From positions 86,402 through 150,401 of the forward strand of contig CAMXAU010000003.1 in assembly GCA_947179325.1 (NCBI GenBank): a stretch of 64,000 bases of DNA, given 5' to 3'. Below the pieces are notes generated by a model that worked only from the letters and a program-made list of their open reading frames with translations, ran no database searches and was not told the DNA's origin. Of this stretch, positions 55,260-63,358 are shown one piece after another; positions within the stretch are counted from its first letter, which is position 1, and every line of letters starts with the position of its first letter. Both the position numbers and the translations under genes were made by a program. The DNA comes from an uncultured Bacteroidales bacterium. Its GTDB lineage: Bacteria > Bacteroidota > Bacteroidia > Bacteroidales > UBA932.

Positions 55260-56033
55260 TTATGACATTACAAATTTTATGATTTCTATCACATATTCAT
55301 GAGGGTATTGAGAGAATGAAGATATATGGTCACTATCAAACATCTTGACGGTTGTTTTTCTTGAACGCCTATTGGGTATATCTTCAACTACAGAATATTT
55401 GTCAGCAGTTCCTACAATGTATAATTTGTCTTGATGTCTGTTTACATACTTTGCCGGCTTGTATCCATCCGGAAGTCTGACAGACTTTCCATTAGCAGCC
55501 AATTTTTTTACCCATTTATACGGAGAGGCCACATATCCATCATAAATAAGGAACGTGATAGGGATGGTTGCATTTTTCATATATTCATTGACTATGATTG
55601 TACCCATAGATATTCCCATTAATACAGGAGCCACAGACATTCTTCTATATACATAATCAACGACAGTTGACAAATCTTCAACAAATTCACTGTAAAACAG
55701 CTGGTCTGTATCCATCACAAAATCACCGCTTTCTCCAAAGCCTCTATAATCATACAGCCATACATCAAATCCGTATGCCTGAAGATACATTCCAAGATAC
55801 AACCAATACCCCATATTGCCGGCATCAGATTGTGATATAACAATAGGCAGGCCGCCTGCTTCTGCCGGAAGGTGCCAAACATTTAATGCAATATCATCTT
55901 TTGTTTTTACTCTAATCTCTTCGAAATCAACCCCCAATTTTTCGGGAGTGTTCAAATATTGTTTTTCCGGACGAATTGCAAAAACAGGTAAAACATTAAG
56001 AAGGTTAATTATAAAAATCAATAGGTACTTCAT
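55260..56033 (-). CDS. Secreted or membrane-anchored alpha/beta hydrolase
   Basis: 257 aa from ATG 56033 (MKYLLIFIINLLNVLPVFA, a signal peptide). The ORF-track start at 56072 is a TTG inside the promoter -7 box and is rejected. The serine-nucleophile elbow is MGISMGT; the preceding strand and Asp motif read DVWLYDYRGFGESGD. A late Asp/His pair is plausible in IVGTADKYSVVED and DSDHISSFSQYP. It resembles serine aminopeptidase S33-type hydrolases; the substrate is unknown. Codon use is AT-rich, unlike the neighbours outside the island. Confidence 0.8.
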   Translation of the reverse strand: MKYLLIFIINLLNVLPVFAIRPEKQYLNTPEKLGVDFEEIRVKTKDDIALNVWHLPAEAGGLPIVISQSDAGNMGYWLYLGMYLQAYGFDVWLYDYRGFGESGDFVMDTDQLFYSEFVEDLSTVVDYVYRRMSVAPVLMGISMGTIIVNEYMKNATIPITFLIYDGYVASPYKWVKKLAANGKSVRLPDGYKPAKYVNRHQDKLYIVGTADKYSVVEDIPNRRSRKTTVKMFDSDHISSFSQYPHEYVIEIIKFVMS

Positions 56034-56069
56034 AGCTATGTCAATAATGTTAATTATCAAATTCGGTTG

Positions 56070-56077
56070 CAAAGGTA
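56070..56077 (-). promoter_or_regulatory. -7 box of the alpha/beta hydrolase promoter
   Basis: TACCTTTG on the minus strand, predicted start about 56064, leader about 30 nt. No good -33 element is seen. Confidence 0.5.
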
Positions 56078-56274
56078 CTCCATAAAAGTTTCAGATACAG
56101 AATATGCGACCTTTTATATTTTGTCGTATATCATTAATAATCAGCAGATATCTATATTTTAAAAGAATAATCATTCTCAATAGTTTCAGATTAAACTTTT
56201 AATAAGGCAAATATGCTATTTTAGACAGCTACAGATATATCTAACTATGCGCCATGATTAACACAAAGACATCT

Positions 56275-56570
56275 ATGATAGAACAGAGATAAAAATTCTT
56301 CTCATACTACCGTACGTTCTGTTCGATTAGTTTCATCTTACGTCTTTCTTAATTTCTGCTTCCGACAGATGAGGCCATACTCCTATACAAGCGTTGTTAC
56401 TATTCTTGAGTCGCCAGAGAAGACATATATCTGCCATCGTTTATCTGCCTGATTAGGCATCTTCTCTTCCAAGCGTCACCGCTTGAAACTTGCAAATCGC
56501 TATAGGGTTCGTTGGCAACTACACCGCACATGGACTTTTAGCACAGATGCGTGGCATGCCCGTCATACAC
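56275..56570 (-). mobile_element. Possible decayed, ORF-less group II intron
   Basis: In this gene-free stretch the minus strand begins GTGTATGACGGGCATGCC. It then shows AAAAGTCC (close to the GAAAGTCC common near group II intron 5' ends) and GTTGCCAACGAACC. Near the far end is AACGTACGGTAGTATGAGAAG, which resembles the CGTACGGTGGTGTGAGAGG seen near intron 3' ends. No reverse-transcriptase frame remains. The call rests on memory of such motifs and needs a covariance-model search; boundaries are approximate. Confidence 0.4.
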
Positions 56571-56684
56571 AAAAAGAACCTACGATCACTTTACTTCGAA
56601 ATCCAATTATACAAATGTTTCAGATACAATATTTATTAAACACACAATCCTAATTCATGAAATATCAAACCCATAGAAGGGTAA

Positions 56685-58343
56685 TCACTTAGAAGTCAAC
56701 AATTGACGCAGGAAAATGCCGAGGTTGGTATCATGACCGTTCAATCCAAGTCTTTTTCGTATTTCGCTTGTATCGTTGTAATGGCTTTTCTTGTTTATAT
56801 ACCGACTGATTTCATTGCCTTTCAAACCGATGGCATAAAGACAACAATGACCAATCTGCTCATCATTAAGACCAGCGGCCTCTAGATAATGGACAAAATC
56901 AGGATGAGTCCCCAGAAATGTCATTCTAGTAGTATCTAGAAATCGTTCCCTATCCTTTACAAGGCTCTCAAGGTCATTGACTGCCTTCCTGTCGATTTCT
57001 GCATTGAGAGTTATAGAAGCGGCAAAAAAACGATTGAGAAGATTCAATCTGTCGCTTACTGCAGACATCACAGCATCATCCCTATCATTCTGCCTTGACA
57101 ATATTTCTATAAGGTCTTCTTTTTCCATAGACAACTGCTTATACAGATTCTGATAGTGCTCATTTTCCTTTGCAAGTTCCATGTTCTCCACATCCTTGAT
57201 TTTAAGACGTCTCAGTCCCAACACCATTGCATAGACAAATATCAAAATGAGTATAATCAAAATAAATATTATCTTGATACGTTTATTTCTTTCTGTTAAT
57301 ATTCTCAATTCTTTCTCATGACGTTCCTGTATGAACCGTGTATCCTGCGAAAATATGACAAGATCTACAGAATCAGTAATATGCGAATAACTCCTGTATG
57401 CATCAAGTGCTTGCCTATAATCACCCAAAGAGTCACAAAGTTCAGACACATGAATATGATATACTGGATCATTCCTGTAATCGGGGTTATATGACCTATA
57501 TGCATCAAGTGCTTTCTGAGCCTTTGAGAAATCACTATTATTTATATACCAATCTGCGACTGTTAGCCATGCGACCCTTTCGCGACCAACAGTTTTGATG
57601 TAATTGTCAACAAGTGCAGAAATTGGTTCTGCACCAAGCGCCATATTCATTTGTATCATACCATCAAAATAGGCTGTCTTTTTCTCTAAGTCTATCTCAT
57701 CCCACAAGGACACTACTTGATTCATAATAGCCATTGAGGCCTCGGCATCATCCAGCATAAATTTAATATTTGCCATAACAAGCAAAGCCCCTGCATATCT
57801 ATTAAGATCCCCGTCTTCATAATAATGCATACCTGCCTTTTCTGCATAGACATATGCCTTTGAAAAATCAAACAAATATTTATATATTGATGACATTACA
57901 TAATACAGCCTAGCTATGGCCTGATGGTCCTCTGCATTGGGGACAAAGGATTCTGCTTGAACAAAACTTCTCATAGCGGCTTCATTATCACCAGAATTAT
58001 TATATATGCGCCCCTGATAATAATAAGACTTCAATTTTTCATCTGCTGTTCCATGGTGCTTGTAATAGGAGACAGATATATTAATTAGACTATCATTCCT
58101 TATATCTACATAGTTCTTATCCAGAGCAATAGAATAAAGTAGAGCATGTCTGGCCCTCTGTTTCTTTGTCAAGAACCCATCTTTAGAAATATTCTTAAGC
58201 ACAAGCAAAGCACTATCAGGCCTCGTATCAATATAATTCTCAATCGCGTCAAGTCTTTTAGCGACATCAGCGTTATTGCCACATGAAACAGCCAGTATAA
58301 TTTCTGCTATAAGAAAAAACACTTTATTGGGGAACCTTTTCAT
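56685..58343 (-). CDS. TPR-repeat membrane lipoprotein with C-terminal regulator-like domain
   Basis: 552 aa. N-terminal lipobox-like signal (IILAVSC), then about 300 residues of TPR-type helical repeats (KLKSYYYQGRIYNNSGDNEAAMRSF). One membrane helix lies at about 352-376 (IIFILIILILIFVYAMVLGL), then a coiled coil (about 380-430). The C-terminal cytoplasmic region resembles the helix-turn-helix ends of Bacteroidota TPR regulators (LKGNEISRYINKKSHYNDTSEIRKRLG). It is probably a membrane signalling or transcription regulator; its partner is unknown. Strongly AT-rich and inside the island, so probably acquired. Confidence 0.75.
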   Translation of the reverse strand: MKRFPNKVFFLIAEIILAVSCGNNADVAKRLDAIENYIDTRPDSALLVLKNISKDGFLTKKQRARHALLYSIALDKNYVDIRNDSLINISVSYYKHHGTADEKLKSYYYQGRIYNNSGDNEAAMRSFVQAESFVPNAEDHQAIARLYYVMSSIYKYLFDFSKAYVYAEKAGMHYYEDGDLNRYAGALLVMANIKFMLDDAEASMAIMNQVVSLWDEIDLEKKTAYFDGMIQMNMALGAEPISALVDNYIKTVGRERVAWLTVADWYINNSDFSKAQKALDAYRSYNPDYRNDPVYHIHVSELCDSLGDYRQALDAYRSYSHITDSVDLVIFSQDTRFIQERHEKELRILTERNKRIKIIFILIILILIFVYAMVLGLRRLKIKDVENMELAKENEHYQNLYKQLSMEKEDLIEILSRQNDRDDAVMSAVSDRLNLLNRFFAASITLNAEIDRKAVNDLESLVKDRERFLDTTRMTFLGTHPDFVHYLEAAGLNDEQIGHCCLYAIGLKGNEISRYINKKSHYNDTSEIRKRLGLNGHDTNLGIFLRQLLTSK

Positions 58344-58361
58344 AATTCATAATAATTTCTG

Positions 58362-58369
58362 CAAATATA
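58362..58369 (-). promoter_or_regulatory. -7 box of the TPR-protein promoter
   Basis: TATATTTG on the minus strand, 19 nt before the start codon; no clear -33 box. Confidence 0.5.
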
Positions 58370-58553
58370 GATGTTTTATTGTCTTATTCCATTAGTGTCC
58401 AGGAGAAAGCCAAATAATATTAATAAATTAAAATTTAATAAGTTACAGGGCAATATCACACATACTCGAATGAGTGCACTATAAAGCATAAGATCCAGCT
58501 GGCAGCCAGCTGAAACAGAAACTCGAACAGATACAGGTCTGAGACTATAGCCG

Positions 58554-61058
58554 TCAAAATCCTTTTACCGGCGTTTTCCTCACCACGCTGCGCACGGCTT
58601 CGGCCTCGAGAGGGTTGTCCGGCCATGAGTGCTTCGGGTAGCGGCGGCGGAGTTCCTTGCGGACTTCGAAATAGGTTCCGCTCCAGAAACTGCGCAGGTC
58701 GGAAGTCAGCTGGACGGCCTTGTAGCCCGGAGAGAGAAGTTCCATCAGGACAGGAAGGCGTCCACCGTCAACAGCAGGTGTGTCCGTCAAGCCAAAGCAT
58801 TCCTGCAGACGCACACGGACGACAGGGGCATCCGCTCCCTGCCGGTATTCCAGACGAATGCGGCTGCCTGTCGGCACTGTCACATACTCAGGGGCAAGGC
58901 GCTCCACCTCCTGCTGCAGCATGTACGGCAGTTGTCCCCAGATGACATCGCACATATTGATTTTCTTCAGGTCTGCCGCACTACGGGCATTCCCCATGTA
59001 AAAAGGAAGCCACTCGCCTGCCCTGCCGAGAAGAGCATCAGCCGTGACGTCAGGCAAGCCAAGTTCCGGATGCCATGCTGCGACAGATGAAATCCTGCGG
59101 ATCAGATTTTCCGCCTTTTCCGAGAAATCGAACATGGAGCGTCCCTCTTTCTTTGCAGCCTCGCACATGACATTCATTATCTTTTCTTTCGGAACATCGT
59201 GAAGCACAGACGCACCGAGCAGGATTGCTCCAAGCCGTGTCTCGCGCTGTGCAGTTACGCAGCCCTGCCTGCTGTCCCAGAATATGCGGTCACGGATTTC
59301 CGCCATTGCGCTGGCATCCTCTTCCGAAAGCGGAGCCGCAAGAAAAATCCGTCCGATTCCGTCTTTCCTGAGATTGAGGCAGCAGGCGACAATCCATTCG
59401 CATGAGGACATCATGTCGGCCTCGTCCATAGCTGCAATGCTACCGTCCGGGAACTGGAATCTCCCCTGCCCATCCCTCCAGGCCTTGCCGACCCTTTCAG
59501 GATAGGCTGCAGCGAGGAGTTCCCCGATTTTATATGGGTCAACAGCAGAATTGTCTTGACCGACACCTGCAATACGGCAATATTGCAGAGACGCCTTTGA
59601 AATCCTGCCCCATATTCCTCCCATACATTTTCTGCGGTTTTTCCTAAGTTCTGATATTCTTATGTCGACACCCGTCTCCTGGATACTCCCCATCGGGTCT
59701 CTTTCTTCCAGCAATGCAGCCACATCAGCTGCAAGTGCCTTGTCTGACTGGGTTTCGGCCTTAAGGAGCATCTGTCCGATACGCGGATGGCACGGCAATT
59801 CCGACAATTCACGTCCATGTGCTGTAATCCTGCCTATGGAGTCAATTGCTCCGAGAGATTCAAGAAGCCTTCTTGCACGGTCTATATTGTCTGAATCCGG
59901 AAGAGTCATCCAAGGAATACTCTCCATCTTTTCTCCCCATGCGGCAATATCCAGCATTGTGCCGGCAAGGTCTGCATTCATAATCTCCGGTACACGTGCC
60001 GGAGCCATATTCTTTTCTGCACCAAGGCTCCACAGCCTGTAGCAGACTCCGGGAGCAAGCCTTCCTGCACGTCCGGCCCGCTGATCCGCCATATCCATGC
60101 TGATTCTTACAGTCTCCAGGCGGGTCATGCTGCTGCGCGCTTCAAAGACCTGCCTTCTGCAAAGCCCAGAGTCCACAACGATCCTTACTCCTTCTATTGT
60201 GAGTGAAGTCTCGGCAATGGGAGTCGCAAGCACAATCTTACGTTCCCCCGACTTTGAAGGTGCAATTGCAAGTCTCTGCTCTTCAAGCGTGAGCATTCCA
60301 TATAAAGGATACACCCGGGTATTTCCAAGCCCGTGCCCAAGCATTTCCGCACATCTGCGTATCTCTCCTTCTCCCGGAAGAAAAGCGAGGATATCACCGT
60401 CATGCCTGCCGTGGGCCATCCTTACAGCCTTGGCTGTCACCTCAGCAACATTCACAGCATCAGCTTCTTCACTGCAATGCACCACCTCAACAGGAAACAT
60501 TTTGCCTCCGCTCTCGACAAGAGGCGCATCCAGTTCGCGGCAAAGCCATTCGGTATCCATTGTGGCAGACATGATGACAATCCTGAGATCGGGTCTAAGC
60601 AGATCCTGAGCCTGTCTTGAAAGCGCAAGCGCGACATCTGCAGTCAGGCTCCGCTCATGAAATTCGTCAAATATTACAGCCGAGATGCCCTCAAGCCCCG
60701 GATCATTCACAAGCATTCTTGTAAGGACACCCTCCGTGACGACTTCTATCCGCGTCTTTCCTGACACTTTTGTATCAAGGCGCATCCTGTAGCCTACGGT
60801 TTCTCCTGCCTGTTCACCGAGCATCTCAGCCATCCGGCAAGCTATCTGCCTGGCAGCCAGCCTCCTCGGTTCAAGCATAATGATACGTCCGCCACCGCCT
60901 GGCCCATCCAGCATTGCCAGGGGAAGCAAGGTTGATTTTCCGGCACCTGGAGGAGCGGTGATGACAAGACGCGGAGATTCTGTCAGTCTGCGGTTTACCT
61001 CATCAGCTATATCAGCTGCCGGAAAATTGAAATTCCGTATGTCAAATGCGCATTTCAT
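58554..61058 (-). CDS. hrpB: ATP-dependent helicase HrpB (DEAH/RHA family)
   Basis: 834-aa cytoplasmic RNA-helicase-like protein. Walker A is APPGAGKSTLLPLAML (about 36-51); motif II is the HrpB-type FDEFHERS; motif VI is QRAGRAGRLAPG. A DUF1605-like region and the HrpB C-terminal domain follow (RRRYPKHSWPDNP). The length is typical (about 810-850). The very end, KTPVKGF, differs from the end encoded by the relic at 55130-55179 (RKKD), so the present tail appears to come from the neighbouring island. Confidence 0.95.
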   Translation of the reverse strand: MKCAFDIRNFNFPAADIADEVNRRLTESPRLVITAPPGAGKSTLLPLAMLDGPGGGGRIIMLEPRRLAARQIACRMAEMLGEQAGETVGYRMRLDTKVSGKTRIEVVTEGVLTRMLVNDPGLEGISAVIFDEFHERSLTADVALALSRQAQDLLRPDLRIVIMSATMDTEWLCRELDAPLVESGGKMFPVEVVHCSEEADAVNVAEVTAKAVRMAHGRHDGDILAFLPGEGEIRRCAEMLGHGLGNTRVYPLYGMLTLEEQRLAIAPSKSGERKIVLATPIAETSLTIEGVRIVVDSGLCRRQVFEARSSMTRLETVRISMDMADQRAGRAGRLAPGVCYRLWSLGAEKNMAPARVPEIMNADLAGTMLDIAAWGEKMESIPWMTLPDSDNIDRARRLLESLGAIDSIGRITAHGRELSELPCHPRIGQMLLKAETQSDKALAADVAALLEERDPMGSIQETGVDIRISELRKNRRKCMGGIWGRISKASLQYCRIAGVGQDNSAVDPYKIGELLAAAYPERVGKAWRDGQGRFQFPDGSIAAMDEADMMSSCEWIVACCLNLRKDGIGRIFLAAPLSEEDASAMAEIRDRIFWDSRQGCVTAQRETRLGAILLGASVLHDVPKEKIMNVMCEAAKKEGRSMFDFSEKAENLIRRISSVAAWHPELGLPDVTADALLGRAGEWLPFYMGNARSAADLKKINMCDVIWGQLPYMLQQEVERLAPEYVTVPTGSRIRLEYRQGADAPVVRVRLQECFGLTDTPAVDGGRLPVLMELLSPGYKAVQLTSDLRSFWSGTYFEVRKELRRRYPKHSWPDNPLEAEAVRSVVRKTPVKGF
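58574..58615. repeat. 42-bp direct repeat in the hrpB 3' end
   Basis: Matches 55138-55179 at 41 of 42 bases in the same orientation (the only difference changes an AGC codon to GGC). It forms the right border of the AT-rich island. Confidence 0.95.
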
Positions 61059-61110
61059 TATCAGATATGTCCCTGTTCTGAAGTATTTATATTGATCTAT
61101 ATGGGCCGCT

Positions 61111-61174
61111 TTTCCCGCCTCGGCACAATCAGGCTACCTTTGCTTTGCTCTGGGCATGACGAAAAGGTTTACTT
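61111..61174. repeat. Intergenic repeat, copy 1 of 2
   Basis: About 64 bp beginning TTTCCCGCCTCGGCA and ending GAAAAGGTTTACTT. Imperfectly repeated 73 bp downstream. It contains TACCTTTG on the plus strand, a possible -7 box. Confidence 0.7.
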
Positions 61175-61183
61175 CCGTACAGC

Positions 61184-61246
61184 TTTCTCGCGCCTCGGCA
61201 ATTCAAGTAAACTTGATTGCGCTCGGCTTAATCGAAAGGTTGACTT
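61184..61246. repeat. Intergenic repeat, copy 2 of 2
   Basis: About 63 bp beginning TTTCTCGCGCCTCGGCA and ending CGAAAGGTTGACTT. It holds a near-palindrome, TCAAGTAAACTTGA. It lies between hrpB and the acetyltransferase gene. Confidence 0.7.
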
Positions 61247-61274
61247 AATATTCCGGTATCCGGGGAAACGGGCA

Positions 61275-61859
61275 TCAGCAGTTCCTGGCTGCAAGGACAG
61301 TCTTAATGACCCTTGCAGGATTCCCGACAGCGACAGAATTGTCAGGAATGTCATTTACCACAACAGAGCCTGCACCTATTGTGACATTGGAACCGATTGT
61401 CACGCCCGGAAGTATAGTCACGCTTCCTCCGATCCATACATTGTCCCCTATCGAAACAGGCTTCGCCCATTCATTGCGCGTGTTGCGTTCCACCGGATCG
61501 GTGCTGTGGCAAGCAGTGTATATGCTCACGTTCGGGCCGATGAAACAATCATCGCCTATTGTCACAGGAGCCTCGTCAAGCACAGTAAACGAGAAGTTGG
61601 CAAAGAAACGTTTCCCGACGGAAATCTGTTTGCCATAATCGCAATAGAACGGCTGGTTTATGATGATCTGGTCATCGGCAATATGTCCAAGCAGTCCCTT
61701 GAGCATCTTCAGTTTGCCGTCAGAGTCACAAGGGCGCAGTATGTTATAGTCATGCACAATCTCCTTGGTTTCATTCAATTCCTTTATAAGTTCTTCGTCT
61801 GCAGCGAAATACTCCAATCCCGCCAGCATCTTCTCTTTGTTTGTCATAGTCTTTTTCAT
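61275..61859 (-). CDS. Sugar O-acetyltransferase (maltose/galactoside acetyltransferase family)
   Basis: 194-aa left-handed beta-helix acetyltransferase using acetyl-CoA. The N-terminal helical part reads MTNKEKMLAGLEYFAADEEL (start at M5 of this CDS is also possible, 61847). Hexapeptide repeats follow (VTIGDDCFIGPNVSIYTACH, then WIGGSVTILPGVTIG). The catalytic His is in TACHSTDP. The ORF-track start is 26 codons earlier and reads through the promoter. Substrate sugar unknown. Confidence 0.92.
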   Translation of the reverse strand: MKKTMTNKEKMLAGLEYFAADEELIKELNETKEIVHDYNILRPCDSDGKLKMLKGLLGHIADDQIIINQPFYCDYGKQISVGKRFFANFSFTVLDEAPVTIGDDCFIGPNVSIYTACHSTDPVERNTRNEWAKPVSIGDNVWIGGSVTILPGVTIGSNVTIGAGSVVVNDIPDNSVAVGNPARVIKTVLAARNC

Positions 61860-61869
61860 ATAATTGGTG

Positions 61870-61877
61870 CAAAGATA
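61870..61877 (-). promoter_or_regulatory. -7 box of the O-acetyltransferase promoter
   Basis: TATCTTTG on the minus strand, with the predicted start only a few nt before the ATG at 61859 (about 17 nt before 61847). Confidence 0.55.
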
Positions 61878-61928
61878 GCATAAAGCATCCGGTTTATATC
61901 CTGCTGTGCTTTCTATCTGCATGGACTG

Positions 61929-62091
61929 TCTTCCCATGGGTTGCGACTGGCTTCATGGATTGCAAGTGTTTTCCCATGAGTTGTGCCTTGCCTTAACAGG
62001 GTACAACTGTTTCCACATGCGTTGCATCTACCGTCCTGGGGTGCATCTATCTTCACACGGGCCGTGCCTGCCTTAACGGGCTATACACCTG
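61929..62091. repeat. Degenerate tandem array, about 8 units of about 20 bp
   Basis: Units of 19-22 bp resembling CTTCNCATGGGTTGCATCTG, for example TTCCACATGCGTTGCATCTA and CTTCATGGATTGCAAGTGT. It fills most of the 362-bp gap between the CAT-like gene and the O-acetyltransferase gene. No ORF runs through it convincingly. Confidence 0.65.
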
Positions 62092-62221
62092 TCACTTGCC
62101 GCCATAAGATATGCCTGTGAGAAGTGGCTTATGAAAGAAGCCTGACATTTCTGATGAAACTGATATTTCTGCACCGCCGCCATGCTTCGGGAAATGGCGA
62201 CAGACTCACATAAAAACAGGC

Positions 62222-62839
62222 TTACAGCATGTTGAAAAACTGGCCGGCATGACGTGCGTCCGCAAGACCATGGTTGGCTTCAATTGCCACTGTCATCATT
62301 TTGCGTCCGTCGTTGTCCGTGAGCTTGCCGACCGCTATCTGCGGAATGGAATCGCCTGGACGATAGCCTCCGGCATGGCGTATCCCTGTGAAATCAACCC
62401 ATGGAATTGAGGTGAAATATATCAGGTCTGTACGATGTTCATTGCCGTTTGTGCCAAGGCCGGAGCACGCTTTCACCCGTTCAATTTCTTTCGTCGCCTC
62501 AGCCACAAAAAGATTGCGGTCTTCATAATATTCGAAATATGCAAAACCGAATGTTCCGTCTTCACGCGCTATTGTAGGACTTGCACCGACATGCCCGTAC
62601 ATGACAACCTGCCCGTTTTCAATGCGGCATCTAAGTTCAGGAACGGCATTGATGGCTTTCAGTATATGGTGCAATGAGTAAAGAAAAAAGGATGCACAGT
62701 CTGCCTTGGCCTGGTTCCAGCACTCTGTAAAGTCAATTTTTGCCGTCAGTCCAAAGAAGGGATCCGGAAGGTTGCCGAAAAATTCGTAATGTTCTTTGCG
62801 TGGCCATGCGGCAATGTCAATGGTTTCTTTTGTATTCAT
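62222..62839 (-). CDS. Chloramphenicol acetyltransferase-like protein (CatA family)
   Basis: 205 aa with the trimeric CAT fold: YEFFGNLPDPFFGLTAKID near the N-terminus and ASFFLYSLHHILKAINAVPE in the first helix. The catalytic region is ANHGLADARHAGQF, with the active-site His and following Asp retained although the usual HHxxxDG context is changed. SIPWVDFTG matches the family core. Bona fide chloramphenicol resistance is not assured; many chromosomal relatives acetylate unknown substrates. Flanked on both sides by tandem-repeat arrays. Confidence 0.85.
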   Translation of the reverse strand: MNTKETIDIAAWPRKEHYEFFGNLPDPFFGLTAKIDFTECWNQAKADCASFFLYSLHHILKAINAVPELRCRIENGQVVMYGHVGASPTIAREDGTFGFAYFEYYEDRNLFVAEATKEIERVKACSGLGTNGNEHRTDLIYFTSIPWVDFTGIRHAGGYRPGDSIPQIAVGKLTDNDGRKMMTVAIEANHGLADARHAGQFFNML

Positions 62840-62948
62840 GTTATGCTGCTGTCTGATGTTATATTATGCTGTGGTAGTGTGCGGTATAACTCCCATTATT
62901 GCAGGCCACGGCTTTGACCCTCGGTTTTCCCGCCCATGGTCCGCGGGC

Positions 62949-62956
62949 CAAAGTTA
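62949..62956 (-). promoter_or_regulatory. Possible -7 box of the CAT-like gene
   Basis: TAACTTTG on the minus strand, giving a leader of about 105 nt before 62839. No matching -33 box is seen. Confidence 0.4.
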
Positions 62957-63033
62957 GTAAATTTCAGTGTCATTTCATGATTTCGGCTGTTTTGGCAATA
63001 TGTCGGCCTTTTGTTTGCGCTGGAGGTATATTG

Positions 63034-63358
63034 ATGACAGTTATGTATTGGATGCCGTACGTATGTTTATGTTGTCCATATGTTTATGACGGTCATGCAT
63101 TTGACGCCGGGCACGTGTTGATGCCGTACGTATGTTGCTGGCCATTGCTGATGACAGTTATGTATTGGATACCGTACACGTGTTGATGCCGGCCATATAT
63201 TGATGCCACTTCATGTGTAGGTGTTGGTCACATGTTTATGCAGGACATATATTGATGACTATTATGTATTTGTGCCATACGCGTGTTAATGCTGGTCACA
63301 TATTGATGCCACTTCATGTGTGGATGTTTGTCATATATTAATGTCGGCCACGTATTGG
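63034..63358. repeat. Degenerate tandem array, about 19 units of 17-18 bp, with 104-bp higher-order period
   Basis: Units approximate ATGCCGGTCACATATTG. One unit (ATGACAGTTATGTATTGG) occurs identically at 63034-63051 and 63151-63168. Units at 63151-63254 and 63255-63358 correspond one to one, giving a 104-bp higher-order repeat. Many units contain self-complementary alternating purine-pyrimidine cores (TACGTA, CATATG, ATGCAT, CACGTG, ACATGT, ACGCGT). The array fills most of a 607-bp gene-free gap. Confidence 0.8.

Larger units (their letters stand above)
55180..58573. other. AT-rich island between hrpB 3'-end direct repeats (putative integrated element remnant)
   Basis: About 3.4 kb, visibly richer in A and T than both flanks, with an alpha/beta hydrolase gene, an apparent group II intron relic, a TPR-membrane protein gene and long non-coding stretches. 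It is bordered by 42-bp direct repeats of the hrpB 3' end. No integrase is present, so if it entered by site-specific recombination most of the element has been lost. Confidence 0.6.

Noticed and set aside
58496-58512. Hairpin CAGCTGG-CAG-CCAGCTG as an hrpB terminator
   Set aside because: Stem of 7 bp with a 3-nt loop but no T-run on either strand; function not supported.
61092-61883. 263-aa plus-strand ORF opposite the O-acetyltransferase
   Set aside because: Antisense of a beta-helix acetyltransferase with clear hexapeptide repeats; it also runs through the intergenic repeat pair.
62899-63186. 95-aa ORF reading through the 17-bp array
   Set aside because: It covers only part of the array, the unit length (17-18 bp) breaks any repeating protein frame, and its composition is unlike a real protein.
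63034-63358. CRISPR array
   Set aside because: Units are 17-18 bp, degenerate and directly abutting, with no constant repeat or unique spacers and no cas genes.
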